Positions 24,983-34,397 are shown, counted from the stretch's first letter. The stretch: DNA of 64,000 nt from Salipaludibacillus aurantiacus (GCF_900111295.1 NZ_FOGT01000004.1:248001-312000), one strand, 5' to 3'. The notes: generated by a model not told the origin, from the sequence alone. Numbers and translations are program-made.

Positions 24983-25930
24983 ATGCCGGCAACTCAGGAA
25001 CGGGCGACTAAATCCCCTGTGGATGACAGTTTGTTTGCCCCTTTAAATAATAAGTCAGCTGAGCATGATGCCATTGTCCGCCCGAGTGTCGGATATTGGA
25101 AAGATGCTTGGCAGAGGCTGTTAAAAAATAAATTAGCTGTGTCAGGTTTAATAATTATTGTTTTTTTAACAATTATGGCGATTATAGGGCCGATGTTAAC
25201 GCCTTATACATACTCTGAACAGACTTTGAGCAACCAGAACGCCGGGCCTTCGGCTGAACATTGGTTCGGAACAGATAACTTAGGAAGAGATATGTTCACC
25301 AGAACGTGGTACGGAGCGAGAATTTCTTTATTTATCGGTTTTGCAGCGGCCCTTATAGAGTTTGTCATCGGGGTGCTTTACGGTGGAATCTCCGGCTATA
25401 AAGGCGGTCGGGTCGATAATATCCTTATGAGAATTGTGGATGTATTATATGGTCTGCCTTACTTACTCGTTGTCATCCTGCTGATGGTAATTATGGGGCC
25501 TGGCTTGTTCACAATCATTGTCGCTTTAACACTTACCGGATGGATAGGGATGGCAAGGATTGTGCGCGGACAGGTGCTTCAGCTTAAAACAAATGAATAT
25601 GTGCTGGCTTCAAAGGTGCTGGGCGCAAGTACATCGCGGATCATCAGAAAACATCTCCTGCCTAATACCATGGGGCCTGTCATTGTCTCTATGACATTAA
25701 CTGTTCCCGGGGCCATTTTTGCGGAAGCTTTTTTAAGCTTTTTAGGCTTAGGTGTCTCTGCCCCGGTTGCAAGCTGGGGATCGATGGCTAACGACGCTTT
25801 AGGCGTATTGAACACCGGCTACTGGTGGCGGTTGTTTTTCCCGGCCTTCTTTATCTCGCTGACTATGCTGGCTTTTAATGTATTTGGAGACGGGTTAAGA
25901 GATGCCCTTGACCCGAAGATGAGGAGGTAG
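24983..25930 (+). CDS. dppC: Dipeptide ABC transporter permease DppC
   Basis: A 315-residue permease. A cytoplasmic N-terminal extension (about 45 residues) precedes the first helix. It has the OppC-type AEHWFGTDNLGRDMFTRTWYG motif (about residues 85-105) and the EAA-like loop NEYVLASKVLGAS. It begins two bases after the dppB stop codon, so the two are translationally coupled. Confidence 0.94.
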   Translation: MPATQERATKSPVDDSLFAPLNNKSAEHDAIVRPSVGYWKDAWQRLLKNKLAVSGLIIIVFLTIMAIIGPMLTPYTYSEQTLSNQNAGPSAEHWFGTDNLGRDMFTRTWYGARISLFIGFAAALIEFVIGVLYGGISGYKGGRVDNILMRIVDVLYGLPYLLVVILLMVIMGPGLFTIIVALTLTGWIGMARIVRGQVLQLKTNEYVLASKVLGASTSRIIRKHLLPNTMGPVIVSMTLTVPGAIFAEAFLSFLGLGVSAPVASWGSMANDALGVLNTGYWWRLFFPAFFISLTMLAFNVFGDGLRDALDPKMRR

Positions 25931-25933
25931 ATC

Positions 25934-26926
25934 ATGTCAGAGACATTGTTGGAAATAAATGATTTGGCAGTTTCGTTTTCTACACAAGGAGGAGAAGTCC
26001 AGGCTGTGCGCGGGGTCAGTTTTGCTGTGGCTCCGGGAGAGACCGTCGCTATAGTAGGGGAATCAGGCTGCGGAAAAAGTGTCACAGCCCAAAGTATTAT
26101 GAGACTGGTTCCTGAGCCGCCCGGACGGATAAAACATGGAAGCATCCATCTGAACGGGAAAGATTTAGCGGCTTTATCAGATAAACAGATGAGATCAGTA
26201 AGAGGTAAACAAATTGGCATGATTTTTCAGGATCCAATGACAAGCCTTAATCCGACTTTAACAGTAGGAGACCAGCTTACTGAAGGTATTTTAACTCATG
26301 AAAATATCAGTAAATCCGAGGCTGAAAAAAAAGCTGTCGAGCTGCTTAATTTAGTAGGAATAGCCAATCCTCAAGAACGGCTGAAACTATATCCTCACCA
26401 GTTCAGCGGGGGAATGAGGCAGAGGATCATGATTGCCATGGCGCTTATGTGCAAACCATCGCTGTTAATAGCGGATGAACCGACAACCGCTCTGGATGTA
26501 ACCATACAAGCCCAGATTATTGATCTGTTTAAAGAAATTCAAGAAAAAACAGGTGTGGCAATTATTATAATTACCCATGACTTAGGGGTAGTCGCACAGA
26601 TAGCTGACAGGATCAATGTGATGTATGCAGGCGAAATCGTAGAATCCGGAACAGTAAAAGAAATTTTTTACAAGCCGCAGCATCCCTATACAAGAGGGCT
26701 GCTGACCTCGGTTCCCCGGCTGGACGGCGACCGTTCCCAGCCGCTCATCCCTATTGCGGGAACACCTCCGGATTTATTTTCTCCGCCTGAAGGATGTGCT
26801 TTTACCAGCAGGTGCAAGTATGCCATGGAAGTCTGCCGGGCGTACGATCCGGCTGTTACCCATTTAAGCGACCGGCATTTTACGAAATGCTGGCTTCAGG
26901 ATGAAAGGGCGGAAAAGCCTTTTTAA
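25934..26926 (+). CDS. dppD: Dipeptide ABC transporter ATP-binding protein DppD
   Basis: 330 residues. Walker A GESGCGKS, signature FSGGMRQR, Walker B LLIADEPTTALD and the H-loop THD are all present. The C-terminal oligopeptide-transporter extension carries cysteines in PPEGCAFTSRCKYAMEVCRAY, which in relatives ligate an Fe-S cluster. It pairs with the second ATPase gene at 30471 for a heterodimeric motor. Confidence 0.94.
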   Translation: MSETLLEINDLAVSFSTQGGEVQAVRGVSFAVAPGETVAIVGESGCGKSVTAQSIMRLVPEPPGRIKHGSIHLNGKDLAALSDKQMRSVRGKQIGMIFQDPMTSLNPTLTVGDQLTEGILTHENISKSEAEKKAVELLNLVGIANPQERLKLYPHQFSGGMRQRIMIAMALMCKPSLLIADEPTTALDVTIQAQIIDLFKEIQEKTGVAIIIITHDLGVVAQIADRINVMYAGEIVESGTVKEIFYKPQHPYTRGLLTSVPRLDGDRSQPLIPIAGTPPDLFSPPEGCAFTSRCKYAMEVCRAYDPAVTHLSDRHFTKCWLQDERAEKPF

Positions 26927-27010
26927 ACAGGGGGGCTGATTCTATTAAGGGGGGTGAGCTCGTACGGCGGCCATTTAATACTTAATACTATTTTACAAGG
27001 GGGAAACATA

Positions 27011-28669
27011 GTGAAAAAGCTGAATACGAAACTATTATTTACGGGAGCGCTTGCCGCTTCGATGCTTGCAGCAGGCTGTGGAGGAAATGAAAATGCCTCA
27101 GGAAACAACGAGGGAAACGATGCTGAGACCGGAAACAACCAGGAAGCTTCCAGTGACGGAGATAAAATTCTTATTTTCAACAATAGCGAGGAGCCGACTT
27201 CTCTCGATCCGCCTATCGGGAATGACGAGTATTCCTACAGCATTTTAAACAATGTGATGGAAGGTTTGACCCGTTTAGAAAAAGATGAGCCGGTTCCTGA
27301 ACCGGCGATGGCTGAAGAGTGGGACGTCTCGGATGATGGTTTGGTATACACTTTTTATCTTCGTGAAGATGCTTACTGGAGTAACGGGGAGCCGGTTACA
27401 GCAGAAGACTTTGAATACTCCTTTAAGCGTCTGGCTGATCCCGAAACCGCCTCACCTGCCGCCCACCATTCCTACTGGATTGCCGGCGCTGAAGCATTTA
27501 ACGAAGGCGAAGGCTCTGAAGACGATATGATGGTAGAAGCTTTGGATGAAAAAACATTGGAAGTGACACTTGAAAACCCGGTAGACTTCTTTGAATCGAT
27601 TGTGGCTATGCCACAGCTTTTCCCGGTGCATAAAGAAACAGTTGAAGAGAACGAAGACTGGGCAAACAGCCCGGATACATTTGTGGGCAACGGACCTTTT
27701 GTCGTCAGCGAATGGGAAAATGATGAATACTTATTCGTTACGAAAAATGAAGATTACTGGGATGCTGATACAGTAAACCTTGATGGGGTTGAATACGTCA
27801 TGGTTGAAGATTCCAATACAGCTTACCAGCTTTATCAAAATGATGAAGTGCATATAACAGATATTCCATCCGAGATGGCCGGAGAGTTAATTGACGGGCC
27901 TGAAACGGCTGTCTACCCGCGTTCCGGTATTGAGTTCCAGCGGTTTAACGTAGAGGAAGAGCCGTTTCATAACAGAAATATCAGAGCAGCTTTCGCAAAA
28001 GCGATTAACGCCCAGGAAATTGTTGACTATATTACTCAGGAAAACCAGCCGGTTATGACAGGATATATCTTTGATGACTTCGCTCATCCTGCTGGCGGAA
28101 CTTATCGTGAACATGCGGGCGACCTGCACGAATTTGATCCTGATGAAGCCCAGCAGCTTCTTGAACAGGGAATGGAAGAAGAAGGTTATGATACTCTTCC
28201 TGAAGTGACGTTAAGTTACAATACGGACGATACCCACCATACGGTGGCGCAGGCTGTACAGGAAATGCTTCAGCAAAACTTAGGTGTAGAAGTCACATTG
28301 GAAAATCAGGAATGGGCAGTTTTTCTTGACGCCCAGAGAGATCTGGAACTTCAATATTCCCGATCATCTTTCCTTGGCGGGTATAACGACCCGATGAATT
28401 ACCTTGATAACTTTACGACCGGCAATCCTATGAACAGGACGGGATGGTCTAATGAAGAGTACGATCAGCTTGTCTCCGAAGCTTTGTCTGAGCCCGATCC
28501 TGAAACGCGGTTTGAACTGATGGCGGAAGCTGAACGAGTATTTGTGGAAGATTATGCGATTGTTCCGCTTTATTACTACAACAGCACATTCCTCGAAAAA
28601 CCAGAAGTGACAGACGTGGTGAGACACCCGGTAGGTTTTGTCGAGTTTAAATGGGCAGACCTGCAATAA
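27011..28669 (+). CDS. dppE: Peptide-binding lipoprotein DppE
   Basis: A 552-residue lipoprotein of the SBP_bac_5 (OppA/DppA) family that captures peptides outside the membrane. Signal peptide and lipobox LAAGC put the acylated Cys at residue 23, followed by an Asn/Glu/Gly-rich linker. The domain then starts at ILIFNNSEEPTSLDPPIGND. The start is GTG at 27011 with AAGGGGGAAAC upstream; an ORF extension to 26954 would bury the signal peptide. The very acidic composition suits a saline or alkaline exterior. Confidence 0.94.
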   Translation: MKKLNTKLLFTGALAASMLAAGCGGNENASGNNEGNDAETGNNQEASSDGDKILIFNNSEEPTSLDPPIGNDEYSYSILNNVMEGLTRLEKDEPVPEPAMAEEWDVSDDGLVYTFYLREDAYWSNGEPVTAEDFEYSFKRLADPETASPAAHHSYWIAGAEAFNEGEGSEDDMMVEALDEKTLEVTLENPVDFFESIVAMPQLFPVHKETVEENEDWANSPDTFVGNGPFVVSEWENDEYLFVTKNEDYWDADTVNLDGVEYVMVEDSNTAYQLYQNDEVHITDIPSEMAGELIDGPETAVYPRSGIEFQRFNVEEEPFHNRNIRAAFAKAINAQEIVDYITQENQPVMTGYIFDDFAHPAGGTYREHAGDLHEFDPDEAQQLLEQGMEEEGYDTLPEVTLSYNTDDTHHTVAQAVQEMLQQNLGVEVTLENQEWAVFLDAQRDLELQYSRSSFLGGYNDPMNYLDNFTTGNPMNRTGWSNEEYDQLVSEALSEPDPETRFELMAEAERVFVEDYAIVPLYYYNSTFLEKPEVTDVVRHPVGFVEFKWADLQ

Positions 28670-28679
28670 ATGCAACACG

Positions 28680-28711
28680 GTCACCCCAGTATCAGCCGGT
28701 ACTGGGGTGAC
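28680..28711 (+). terminator. Intra-operon hairpin between dppE and ykfA
   Basis: A perfect 12-bp stem: GTCACCCCAGTA with TACTGGGGTGAC around an 8-base loop. There is no T run, so it is more likely an mRNA-stabilising or partial-readthrough element that raises dppE levels over downstream genes. Confidence 0.65.
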
Positions 28712-28744
28712 ATTCCTTTAAGTTTTAAGATGGGAAGTGATGGA

Positions 28745-29677
28745 ATGAACGAGCTCATTAAGCCGAAAAAACTAAAAGAAGGCTCTGTCATTGGAGTCGC
28801 CTCTCCAGCAGGTATACCTGATAAGGAGAAGTCGTTAAAAGCAGGGAAAAGGCTTGAAAGTATGGGGTTTACTGTTCGATTTGGAGATGCCCTTGGCCGC
28901 AATTACGGATATTTAGCAGGCACGGATAAAGAACGCGCAGCTGAGATTAATGATTTGTTTCAGGATAAAACGATCGACGCTGTTGTTTGCTCCTGCGGCG
29001 GATATGGCGCACCCCGAATTGCTCCATTGCTGAATTACGAACTGATACGGGCTAATCCGAAAGTTTTTTGGGGATACAGCGATGTGACCTTTTTGCATAC
29101 CGCCATTCGGCAGGAGGCTGGACTTTTAACTTTTCACGGGCCGATGCTCAGTTCAGACCTCGGTCATGACGAAGCCTTGCACCCGTTAACTGAAGAGCAT
29201 TTGCGTTTTTTAAAGCATCCTGGAAAGCTGACGTATACGGAAGCAGCAGGACGGCTCGAGGCGCTCGTGGAAGGAGTGGCTGACGGCTGGCTTGTTGGAG
29301 GGAACCTGACACTCCTTGTAAACTCACTTGGGACGCCTTATGAAATAGATACAAAAGGTGCCTTACTTTTTATTGAAGAAACAGAGGAAGAGCCCTATCA
29401 GATTGACCGGATGCTTAACCAGTTGAAACTGGCTGGGAAATTTAAAGATGCCAGGGGGATCTTGCTTTGTGATTTCAATGACTGCAGGCCGAAAAAAAGA
29501 AAACCGTCTTTTTCATTAAAAGAGCTGTTCGAACATTATATCGTTCCAGCTGGAAAACCCGTGTTATCAGGTTTTAAAGCAGGGCACTGCACGCCTAATT
29601 TTCTATTTCCCGCAGGGGCAAAAAGCCGCATGAATACATATGCTAAAACAGTTATGATTGAAAACCCTTTCTCTTAA
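28745..29677 (+). CDS. ykfA: LD-carboxypeptidase, YkfA type
   Basis: A 310-residue serine peptidase of family S66. It cleaves the L,D-bond between meso-diaminopimelate and D-Ala in murein tetrapeptides. Motifs are GVASPAGIPD at the N-terminus, the nucleophile region WGYSDVTFLHTA, the Glu in LLFIEETEEEPYQIDRML and the His in FKAGHCTPN. The start is ATG at 28745 (GGGAAGTG upstream). Being cytoplasmic, it acts on imported peptides. Confidence 0.92.
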   Translation: MNELIKPKKLKEGSVIGVASPAGIPDKEKSLKAGKRLESMGFTVRFGDALGRNYGYLAGTDKERAAEINDLFQDKTIDAVVCSCGGYGAPRIAPLLNYELIRANPKVFWGYSDVTFLHTAIRQEAGLLTFHGPMLSSDLGHDEALHPLTEEHLRFLKHPGKLTYTEAAGRLEALVEGVADGWLVGGNLTLLVNSLGTPYEIDTKGALLFIEETEEEPYQIDRMLNQLKLAGKFKDARGILLCDFNDCRPKKRKPSFSLKELFEHYIVPAGKPVLSGFKAGHCTPNFLFPAGAKSRMNTYAKTVMIENPFS

Positions 29678-29713
29678 ACTGATAAAACTTGATAAAGGCA
29701 GAAGGTGGAAAAC

Positions 29714-30430
29714 ATGAAACCTATTATTGGGGTAACGTCTTCATATACCGATGACCGCACTCTCCAGACATCGTACGATAATATTAAGTCTGTCACGCGG
29801 GCCGGCGGCATTCCGATTGTCCTTCCTAATTTGACTGATCCTGAAGAAATTAATGAGCTGGCAGAGTCATTGGACGGGGTGCTGGTGACAGGAGGGGGAG
29901 ATATTGACCCTACCTTGTTCGGGGAGGAACCTCACCCTGAACTCGGGCTGATTCATCCGGACAGGGATACATTTGAAACAGCTTTACTAAAGCGCTGTCT
30001 GGATAGTAACAAACCTGTACTGGCTGTGTGCAGAGGATGCCAGATATTAAATATTGCTGCCGGGGGAGATATGTATCAGGATATTTACAGCCAGACAGAC
30101 CGGGAGCTGCTTCAGCATACGCAGCGGGCCCCGCGTTCTCACGCCTCGCATGTCGTCGAAGTCGAACAGGACAGTCTTTTATATACAATTACCAAACGCA
30201 GGAAATTTAAAGTTAACAGTTTTCACCATCAGGCCTTACGGAAAATGGCGGACGGTTTTCGCGTAACTGCCGTGTCAAGCGACCGGGTCATTGAAGCGTT
30301 TGAGAGCACCGCGCACACGTTTGTAATAGGCGTTCAATGGCACCCGGAATGTATGACAGAAAAAGGAGATCTTCCTTCAGTTCAATTATTCTCAGCTTTT
30401 GTGGAAGCAAGTAAACAATCAGAAAAATGA
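29714..30430 (+). CDS. Gamma-glutamyl hydrolase-like class I amidotransferase (peptidase C26)
   Basis: 238 residues, PuuD/gamma-glutamyl-GABA-hydrolase type. The triad is readable as Cys106 (AVCRGCQILN), His210 and Glu212 (VQWHPE). Oxyanion-side GGGDIDP is near residue 61. The start is ATG at 29714 behind GAAGGTGG; an in-frame GTG at 29705 is less likely. B. subtilis dpp-ykf lacks this gene. Within a murein-peptide operon the likely target is a gamma-D-glutamyl bond such as D-Glu-mDAP or gamma-Glu-amide. That is inference from context. Confidence 0.85.
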   Translation: MKPIIGVTSSYTDDRTLQTSYDNIKSVTRAGGIPIVLPNLTDPEEINELAESLDGVLVTGGGDIDPTLFGEEPHPELGLIHPDRDTFETALLKRCLDSNKPVLAVCRGCQILNIAAGGDMYQDIYSQTDRELLQHTQRAPRSHASHVVEVEQDSLLYTITKRRKFKVNSFHHQALRKMADGFRVTAVSSDRVIEAFESTAHTFVIGVQWHPECMTEKGDLPSVQLFSAFVEASKQSEK

Positions 30431-30470
30431 GTGGAAGAAAGCAGTGAAGAAATGGTGGAGGTAATAAAGC

Positions 30471-31445
30471 ATGCCAAATAAATTAGTTGAGGTTAAAAAT
30501 TTAAAGAAACATTTTGCCGTAGGCAGGGGGAAAGTACTTAAAGCAGTAAACGATATTTCTTTTGATGTGTATGAAGGTGAAACGTTGGGCCTTGTGGGGG
30601 AATCCGGATGCGGAAAATCCACCACAGGCCGGACAATTATCCGGCTGTACGAGGCGACAGAGGGAGAAGTGTTTTTCAACGGCGAAAATGTACATAAAAT
30701 TAGCGGAAAAAAAATAAAAGATTTTAACCGGAAAATGCAAATGATCTTTCAGGATCCTTACGCCTCTTTAAACCCCCGGATGAAAGTGGAAGATATTATC
30801 GCTGAAGGGATGGATATACACGGAATTTACAAAGGGGAAAAGCGCAGGGAAAGAGTGTTTGAGCTTCTGGAAACAGTTGGCTTGAATAAAGAGCATGCCA
30901 CAAGATTTCCGCATGAATTCAGCGGGGGACAAAGACAGCGTATTGGCATCGCCAGAGCCCTTGCGGTTGATCCTGAGTTTATCATCGCGGACGAGCCTAT
31001 CTCGGCACTGGACGTTTCTATCCAGGCACAAGTCGTTAATCTGCTTAAAGAACTGCAGAAGGAACATGGGTTGACATACTTGTTCATTGCTCATGATTTA
31101 TCCATGGTCAAACATATAAGCGACAGGATCGGGGTCATGTACCTTGGAGCGATGATGGAGCTTGCCGACAGTGAAGATTTGTATGCTGAGCCGCTTCATC
31201 CTTATACAAAAGCGCTGCTTTCTTCCATTCCGCTGCCAGATCCTGACATAGAAGAATCGAGAGAGAGGATCATTTTGAGCGGAGACGTACCGAGCCCTAT
31301 TTCCCCGCCAAGCGGGTGCCCTTTCAGAACAAGGTGCCCGGAAGCCATGGAGACGTGTGCCGTTAAAAACCCGGAATGGCTGGAAGCTAGGCCTAACCAT
31401 TTTGTAGCCTGTCATCTGTATGATCCGAATTTGCATAAAGAATGA
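30471..31445 (+). CDS. ykfD: Peptide ABC transporter second ATPase (YkfD/DppF)
   Basis: 324 residues. Walker A GESGCGKST, signature FSGGQRQR, Walker B IIADEPISALD, H-loop AHDLS and the C-terminal Cys-containing oligopeptide-transporter tail (CPFRTRCPEAMETC) are present. It completes the DppBCDE transporter. ATG at 30471 follows GGTGGAGG. Confidence 0.94.
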   Translation: MPNKLVEVKNLKKHFAVGRGKVLKAVNDISFDVYEGETLGLVGESGCGKSTTGRTIIRLYEATEGEVFFNGENVHKISGKKIKDFNRKMQMIFQDPYASLNPRMKVEDIIAEGMDIHGIYKGEKRRERVFELLETVGLNKEHATRFPHEFSGGQRQRIGIARALAVDPEFIIADEPISALDVSIQAQVVNLLKELQKEHGLTYLFIAHDLSMVKHISDRIGVMYLGAMMELADSEDLYAEPLHPYTKALLSSIPLPDPDIEESRERIILSGDVPSPISPPSGCPFRTRCPEAMETCAVKNPEWLEARPNHFVACHLYDPNLHKE

Positions 31446-31463
31446 GTCAGGGGAGTGAAATAA

Positions 31464-32561
31464 ATGGTAATTGAAGAAATTGAAAAGAAACGGATCGCCG
31501 TCCCGCTGAAAAAACCGTTCAAAACAGCTTTACGCACGCTGGAAACAGCTGAAGCAATCGTTGTGACTGTCCGTTGCGACAATGGTCTCACTGGCTTTGG
31601 CGAGGCGCCTCCTACTGTAGTTATTACAGGAGAAAGCATGGAAAGTATTGAATCGGCAATTCATTATGTCTTTCGACCGGCTCTTACCGGTATGAACGTC
31701 TTAAATTTCGAATCTGTGTTCAATACGCTTCACAGAGCCACTGTCGGCAATACGAGTGCGAAAGCCGCTGTAGACATGGCCGTATATGACCTGCTGGCTA
31801 AAAAAATGGACGTTCCCCTTTATCAGTATCTCGGAGGATACCGGAAGGAGATCGAAACAGATTACACAGTAAGTGTCAATTCCTCTGAGGAAATGGGGGA
31901 AGACGCTGTTCAGTTTGTGAATGACGGGTTCACAGTGTTAAAAGTTAAGGTAGGAAAAAATAACATTGAAAAAGATGTAGAAAGAATCTGTGAGATCCGC
32001 CGGCGCGTCGGAAGTGAGATAAAAATCCGGCTTGATGCCAACCAGGGATGGAATGCCAAGGAAGCTGTCCGCTCCATTAGAAAAATGGAAGATATGAACC
32101 TGAACATAGAATTAATTGAACAGCCTGTCAGAGCTTCAGACCTGGAAGGGCTGAAAACGGTGACTGACAATACAGGAACACCGATCATGGCTGATGAAAG
32201 TGTCTTTTCGCCAGCTGACGCTCTTGAAGTAATTAACAGGCGCTGTGCTGATCTCATAAACATAAAACTAATGAAAACGGGAGGAATTTATAAAGCAGAG
32301 CTGATTAACCGGCTTGCAGAAATGGCAGGTATGGAGTGTATGACCGGCAGTATGATAGAAACACGGCTTGGTATATCTGCGGCTGCGCATTTTGCTGCCA
32401 GCAAGAAGAATATTACCCGATTTGATTTTGATTCTCCCCTGATGCTTAAAGAAGACATTATAAAAGGCGGTATGACCTACGAGAAAAATAAAATTATTCT
32501 TCAGAATGAACCAGGTCTTGGAATAACAGGAGCAGGGGTATGTGAGGAGATGTTTGAATGA
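31464..32561 (+). CDS. ykfB: L-Ala-D/L-Glu epimerase
   Basis: A 365-residue enolase-superfamily enzyme of the muconate-lactonizing subgroup, converting L-Ala-D-Glu to L-Ala-L-Glu. The catalytic lysine pair lies in VLKVKVGKNN (near 160). Metal ligands are in IRLDANQGW, IELIEQP and IMADES, and the second-face lysine is in NIKLMKTGG. Length and order match YkfB. ATG at 31464 follows CAGGGGAG. Its last codon overlaps the next start. Confidence 0.94.
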   Translation: MVIEEIEKKRIAVPLKKPFKTALRTLETAEAIVVTVRCDNGLTGFGEAPPTVVITGESMESIESAIHYVFRPALTGMNVLNFESVFNTLHRATVGNTSAKAAVDMAVYDLLAKKMDVPLYQYLGGYRKEIETDYTVSVNSSEEMGEDAVQFVNDGFTVLKVKVGKNNIEKDVERICEIRRRVGSEIKIRLDANQGWNAKEAVRSIRKMEDMNLNIELIEQPVRASDLEGLKTVTDNTGTPIMADESVFSPADALEVINRRCADLINIKLMKTGGIYKAELINRLAEMAGMECMTGSMIETRLGISAAAHFAASKKNITRFDFDSPLMLKEDIIKGGMTYEKNKIILQNEPGLGITGAGVCEEMFE

Positions 32562-33478
32562 CCACACACTATATTGTGCGGGTGCCGGTGGCTACCGTCT
32601 GGACGTCACCTGAGAAGCCGAGAAACATAGATCAAAAAGCGCTGAGCTATCCGGTTGATCTGTCCGGATGGCTGGAAGGCATGACGACAGACGAACGGAG
32701 GCAGCTGACCGATGATAACATCGTACAGACCCAGGCCCTTTACGGACAGACAGTGACCTTAATTGAAGAAAAAGATGAGTGGCTCCATGTGTATATAAAT
32801 GAGCAGCCAAGCTCCAAATTGGAAAAGGGTTATCCAGGCTGGCTGCCGAAACAGCAGGCAGTACTTTATGAGGACTCCGGTATGCCGGAGGGGGAGAGGC
32901 CTTTTGCGGTCGTTACAGCTCCTTCCGCCTGGCTTTATAAAGGAGAAGAAAAGTATTTAGAAGTCAGTTACCAGACAAGGCTTCCTTTAAAGGAGGATAA
33001 GGGAGAATCCGACGGAAAAGTGACTGTTTTCACTCCGGATGGCACGTTGACTCTGAAAAAGAGAGATGTGGAGGTTTACAGCAGCCTGAAAGGGTTTCCG
33101 CATCCTTCAGGCCAAGACCTCGTTAGAAGCGGTGAAAAATTCCAAGGACTTCCATATTTATGGGGCGGGATGAGCGGCTTTGGATTTGACTGCTCAGGAT
33201 TTGTGTATACTCTTCACCGTGCCTGGGGCATCACGATACCAAGAGATGCCTCAGATCAGGAAAAGAGCGGAACACCAGTGGAACGGAAAGGTTTGCTGCC
33301 GGGCGATCTCATTTACTTTGCAAAAGATGAAGGGAAAGGGAACGTTTATCACGTAGGCATGTATTACGGAGACGGTAAAATGATTCATGCGCCGAGCGCT
33401 GGAAAAGCCATAGAAGCAGTTCCAATTGCAGAAACGAAATACGGAAAAAACTATCATTCTGCCAGGCGGTTCTGGTAG
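32558..33478 (+). CDS. ykfC: YkfC-type NlpC/P60 endopeptidase (gamma-D-Glu-L-diamino acid)
   Basis: 306 residues. Two SH3b-like domains (residues 1-185) are followed by an NlpC/P60 domain with Cys212 (FDCSGFVYTLH), His265 (VYHVGMYY) and His277 (MIHAPS). The 53- and 12-residue spacings equal those of the structurally known B. cereus YkfC. It cuts gamma-D-Glu-mDAP in peptides with a free N-terminal L-Ala. No signal peptide is visible, so it works in the cytoplasm on imported tripeptides. The start overlaps the ykfB stop by 4 bases (ATGA). Confidence 0.94.
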   Translation: MTTHYIVRVPVATVWTSPEKPRNIDQKALSYPVDLSGWLEGMTTDERRQLTDDNIVQTQALYGQTVTLIEEKDEWLHVYINEQPSSKLEKGYPGWLPKQQAVLYEDSGMPEGERPFAVVTAPSAWLYKGEEKYLEVSYQTRLPLKEDKGESDGKVTVFTPDGTLTLKKRDVEVYSSLKGFPHPSGQDLVRSGEKFQGLPYLWGGMSGFGFDCSGFVYTLHRAWGITIPRDASDQEKSGTPVERKGLLPGDLIYFAKDEGKGNVYHVGMYYGDGKMIHAPSAGKAIEAVPIAETKYGKNYHSARRFW

Positions 33479-33482
33479 TAAG

Positions 33483-33514
33483 AAGCCCTTGAAAGGTGAC
33501 ACTTTCAAGGGCTT
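33483..33514 (+). terminator. Terminator of the dpp-ykf operon
   Basis: AAGCCCTTGAAAG pairs with CTTTCAAGGGCTT around a 6-base loop. The T tract is short (TTTGTG). Confidence 0.8.
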
Positions 33515-33689
33515 TGTGTTACTTTCCGAACCTTATAATAGTAACAACTGAGTGAAATGACGATAAATCTAGATACATTTACATAATTTTGATGAATTTC
33601 TCAAATTATGTTTTATCTGGTTCACTAAAGGAAACGGACAAACATCCGGTTAGTTTGCTGGTAAATATTTTTAAAAGGAGAGATTTTTT

Positions 33690-34280
33690 ATGAATTTTAG
33701 AAAATTGTCATTTGCTTTAGTGTTGGTGTTAATTGCTTCGTTACTCACAGCCCCTTTTGCGGGAGCTCAAACAACGGGAGTAAAATTTTTGGATAACATT
33801 AAGGTTGATGGTGATCTTGAAGATGGCGGGACTTTCAATGGAATGCTTAGCATTACAGAATTAAATTATGATGAAGAAGAAGGATTAGTGGCGAGCGGTG
33901 ATATTAGAGGAAAAGCAACTGATGCGGCTGGAGAACATACAAATGTTCGTGAGTCATTCACTGATGTTCCAGCAAACGTGACTGGAGACGACGTGACTAC
34001 GAATGGCTTTGGCACGGCTGAAGAAGGAAATACAGAGAATGGTGAAGGAACAAACATACTGTTTTTGGATCTAGGTCCACTTTTTCTTGACTTACTCGGC
34101 CTTGAATTAGATCTGTCTCAAATTGAATTAGACCTTTCTGCAGTTCCGGGTCCTGGTAACCTTCTAGGAAATTTACTCAGTGCTGTAGCTGGACTGCTTG
34201 ATGGCGACGGATTCTTATCAGGCGTAGTTCAAGATGTACTGGATCCTGTGCTTGATTCAATAAATGACTTGCTTGGATAA
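33690..34280 (+). CDS. Secreted protein with Leu/Asp-rich PGPGNLLGNLL domain
   Basis: 196 residues with a clear signal peptide (LSFALVLVLIASLLTAPFAGA, cleavage near residue 26). The mature part starts with a beta-type segment and an acidic Thr/Gly linker. The tail, residues about 118-196, alternates L and D (LFLDLGPLFLDLLGLELDL) and then reads AVPGPGNLLGNLLSAVAGLL. From memory this tail occurs in secreted proteins of several unrelated phyla without a known role. The amphipathic pattern suggests self-assembly or surface association (inference). ATG at 33690 follows AAAAGGAG. It is monocistronic. Confidence 0.65.
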   Translation: MNFRKLSFALVLVLIASLLTAPFAGAQTTGVKFLDNIKVDGDLEDGGTFNGMLSITELNYDEEEGLVASGDIRGKATDAAGEHTNVRESFTDVPANVTGDDVTTNGFGTAEEGNTENGEGTNILFLDLGPLFLDLLGLELDLSQIELDLSAVPGPGNLLGNLLSAVAGLLDGDGFLSGVVQDVLDPVLDSINDLLG

Positions 34281-34301
34281 TCACATTAAAATATAGTTTA
34301 A

Positions 34302-34327
34302 CCCCCCTGCGCCAGGGGGGTTATTTT
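34302..34327 (+). terminator. Terminator after the secreted-protein gene
   Basis: CCCCCCTG pairs with CAGGGGGG, followed by TTATTTT. Confidence 0.85.
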
Positions 34328-34397
34328 AGGTCATAGAGTTAAATTTAAGGTGGTAGAAAGATTATGCAAAATAACTTTCTCCATTTTTGAATAACTC

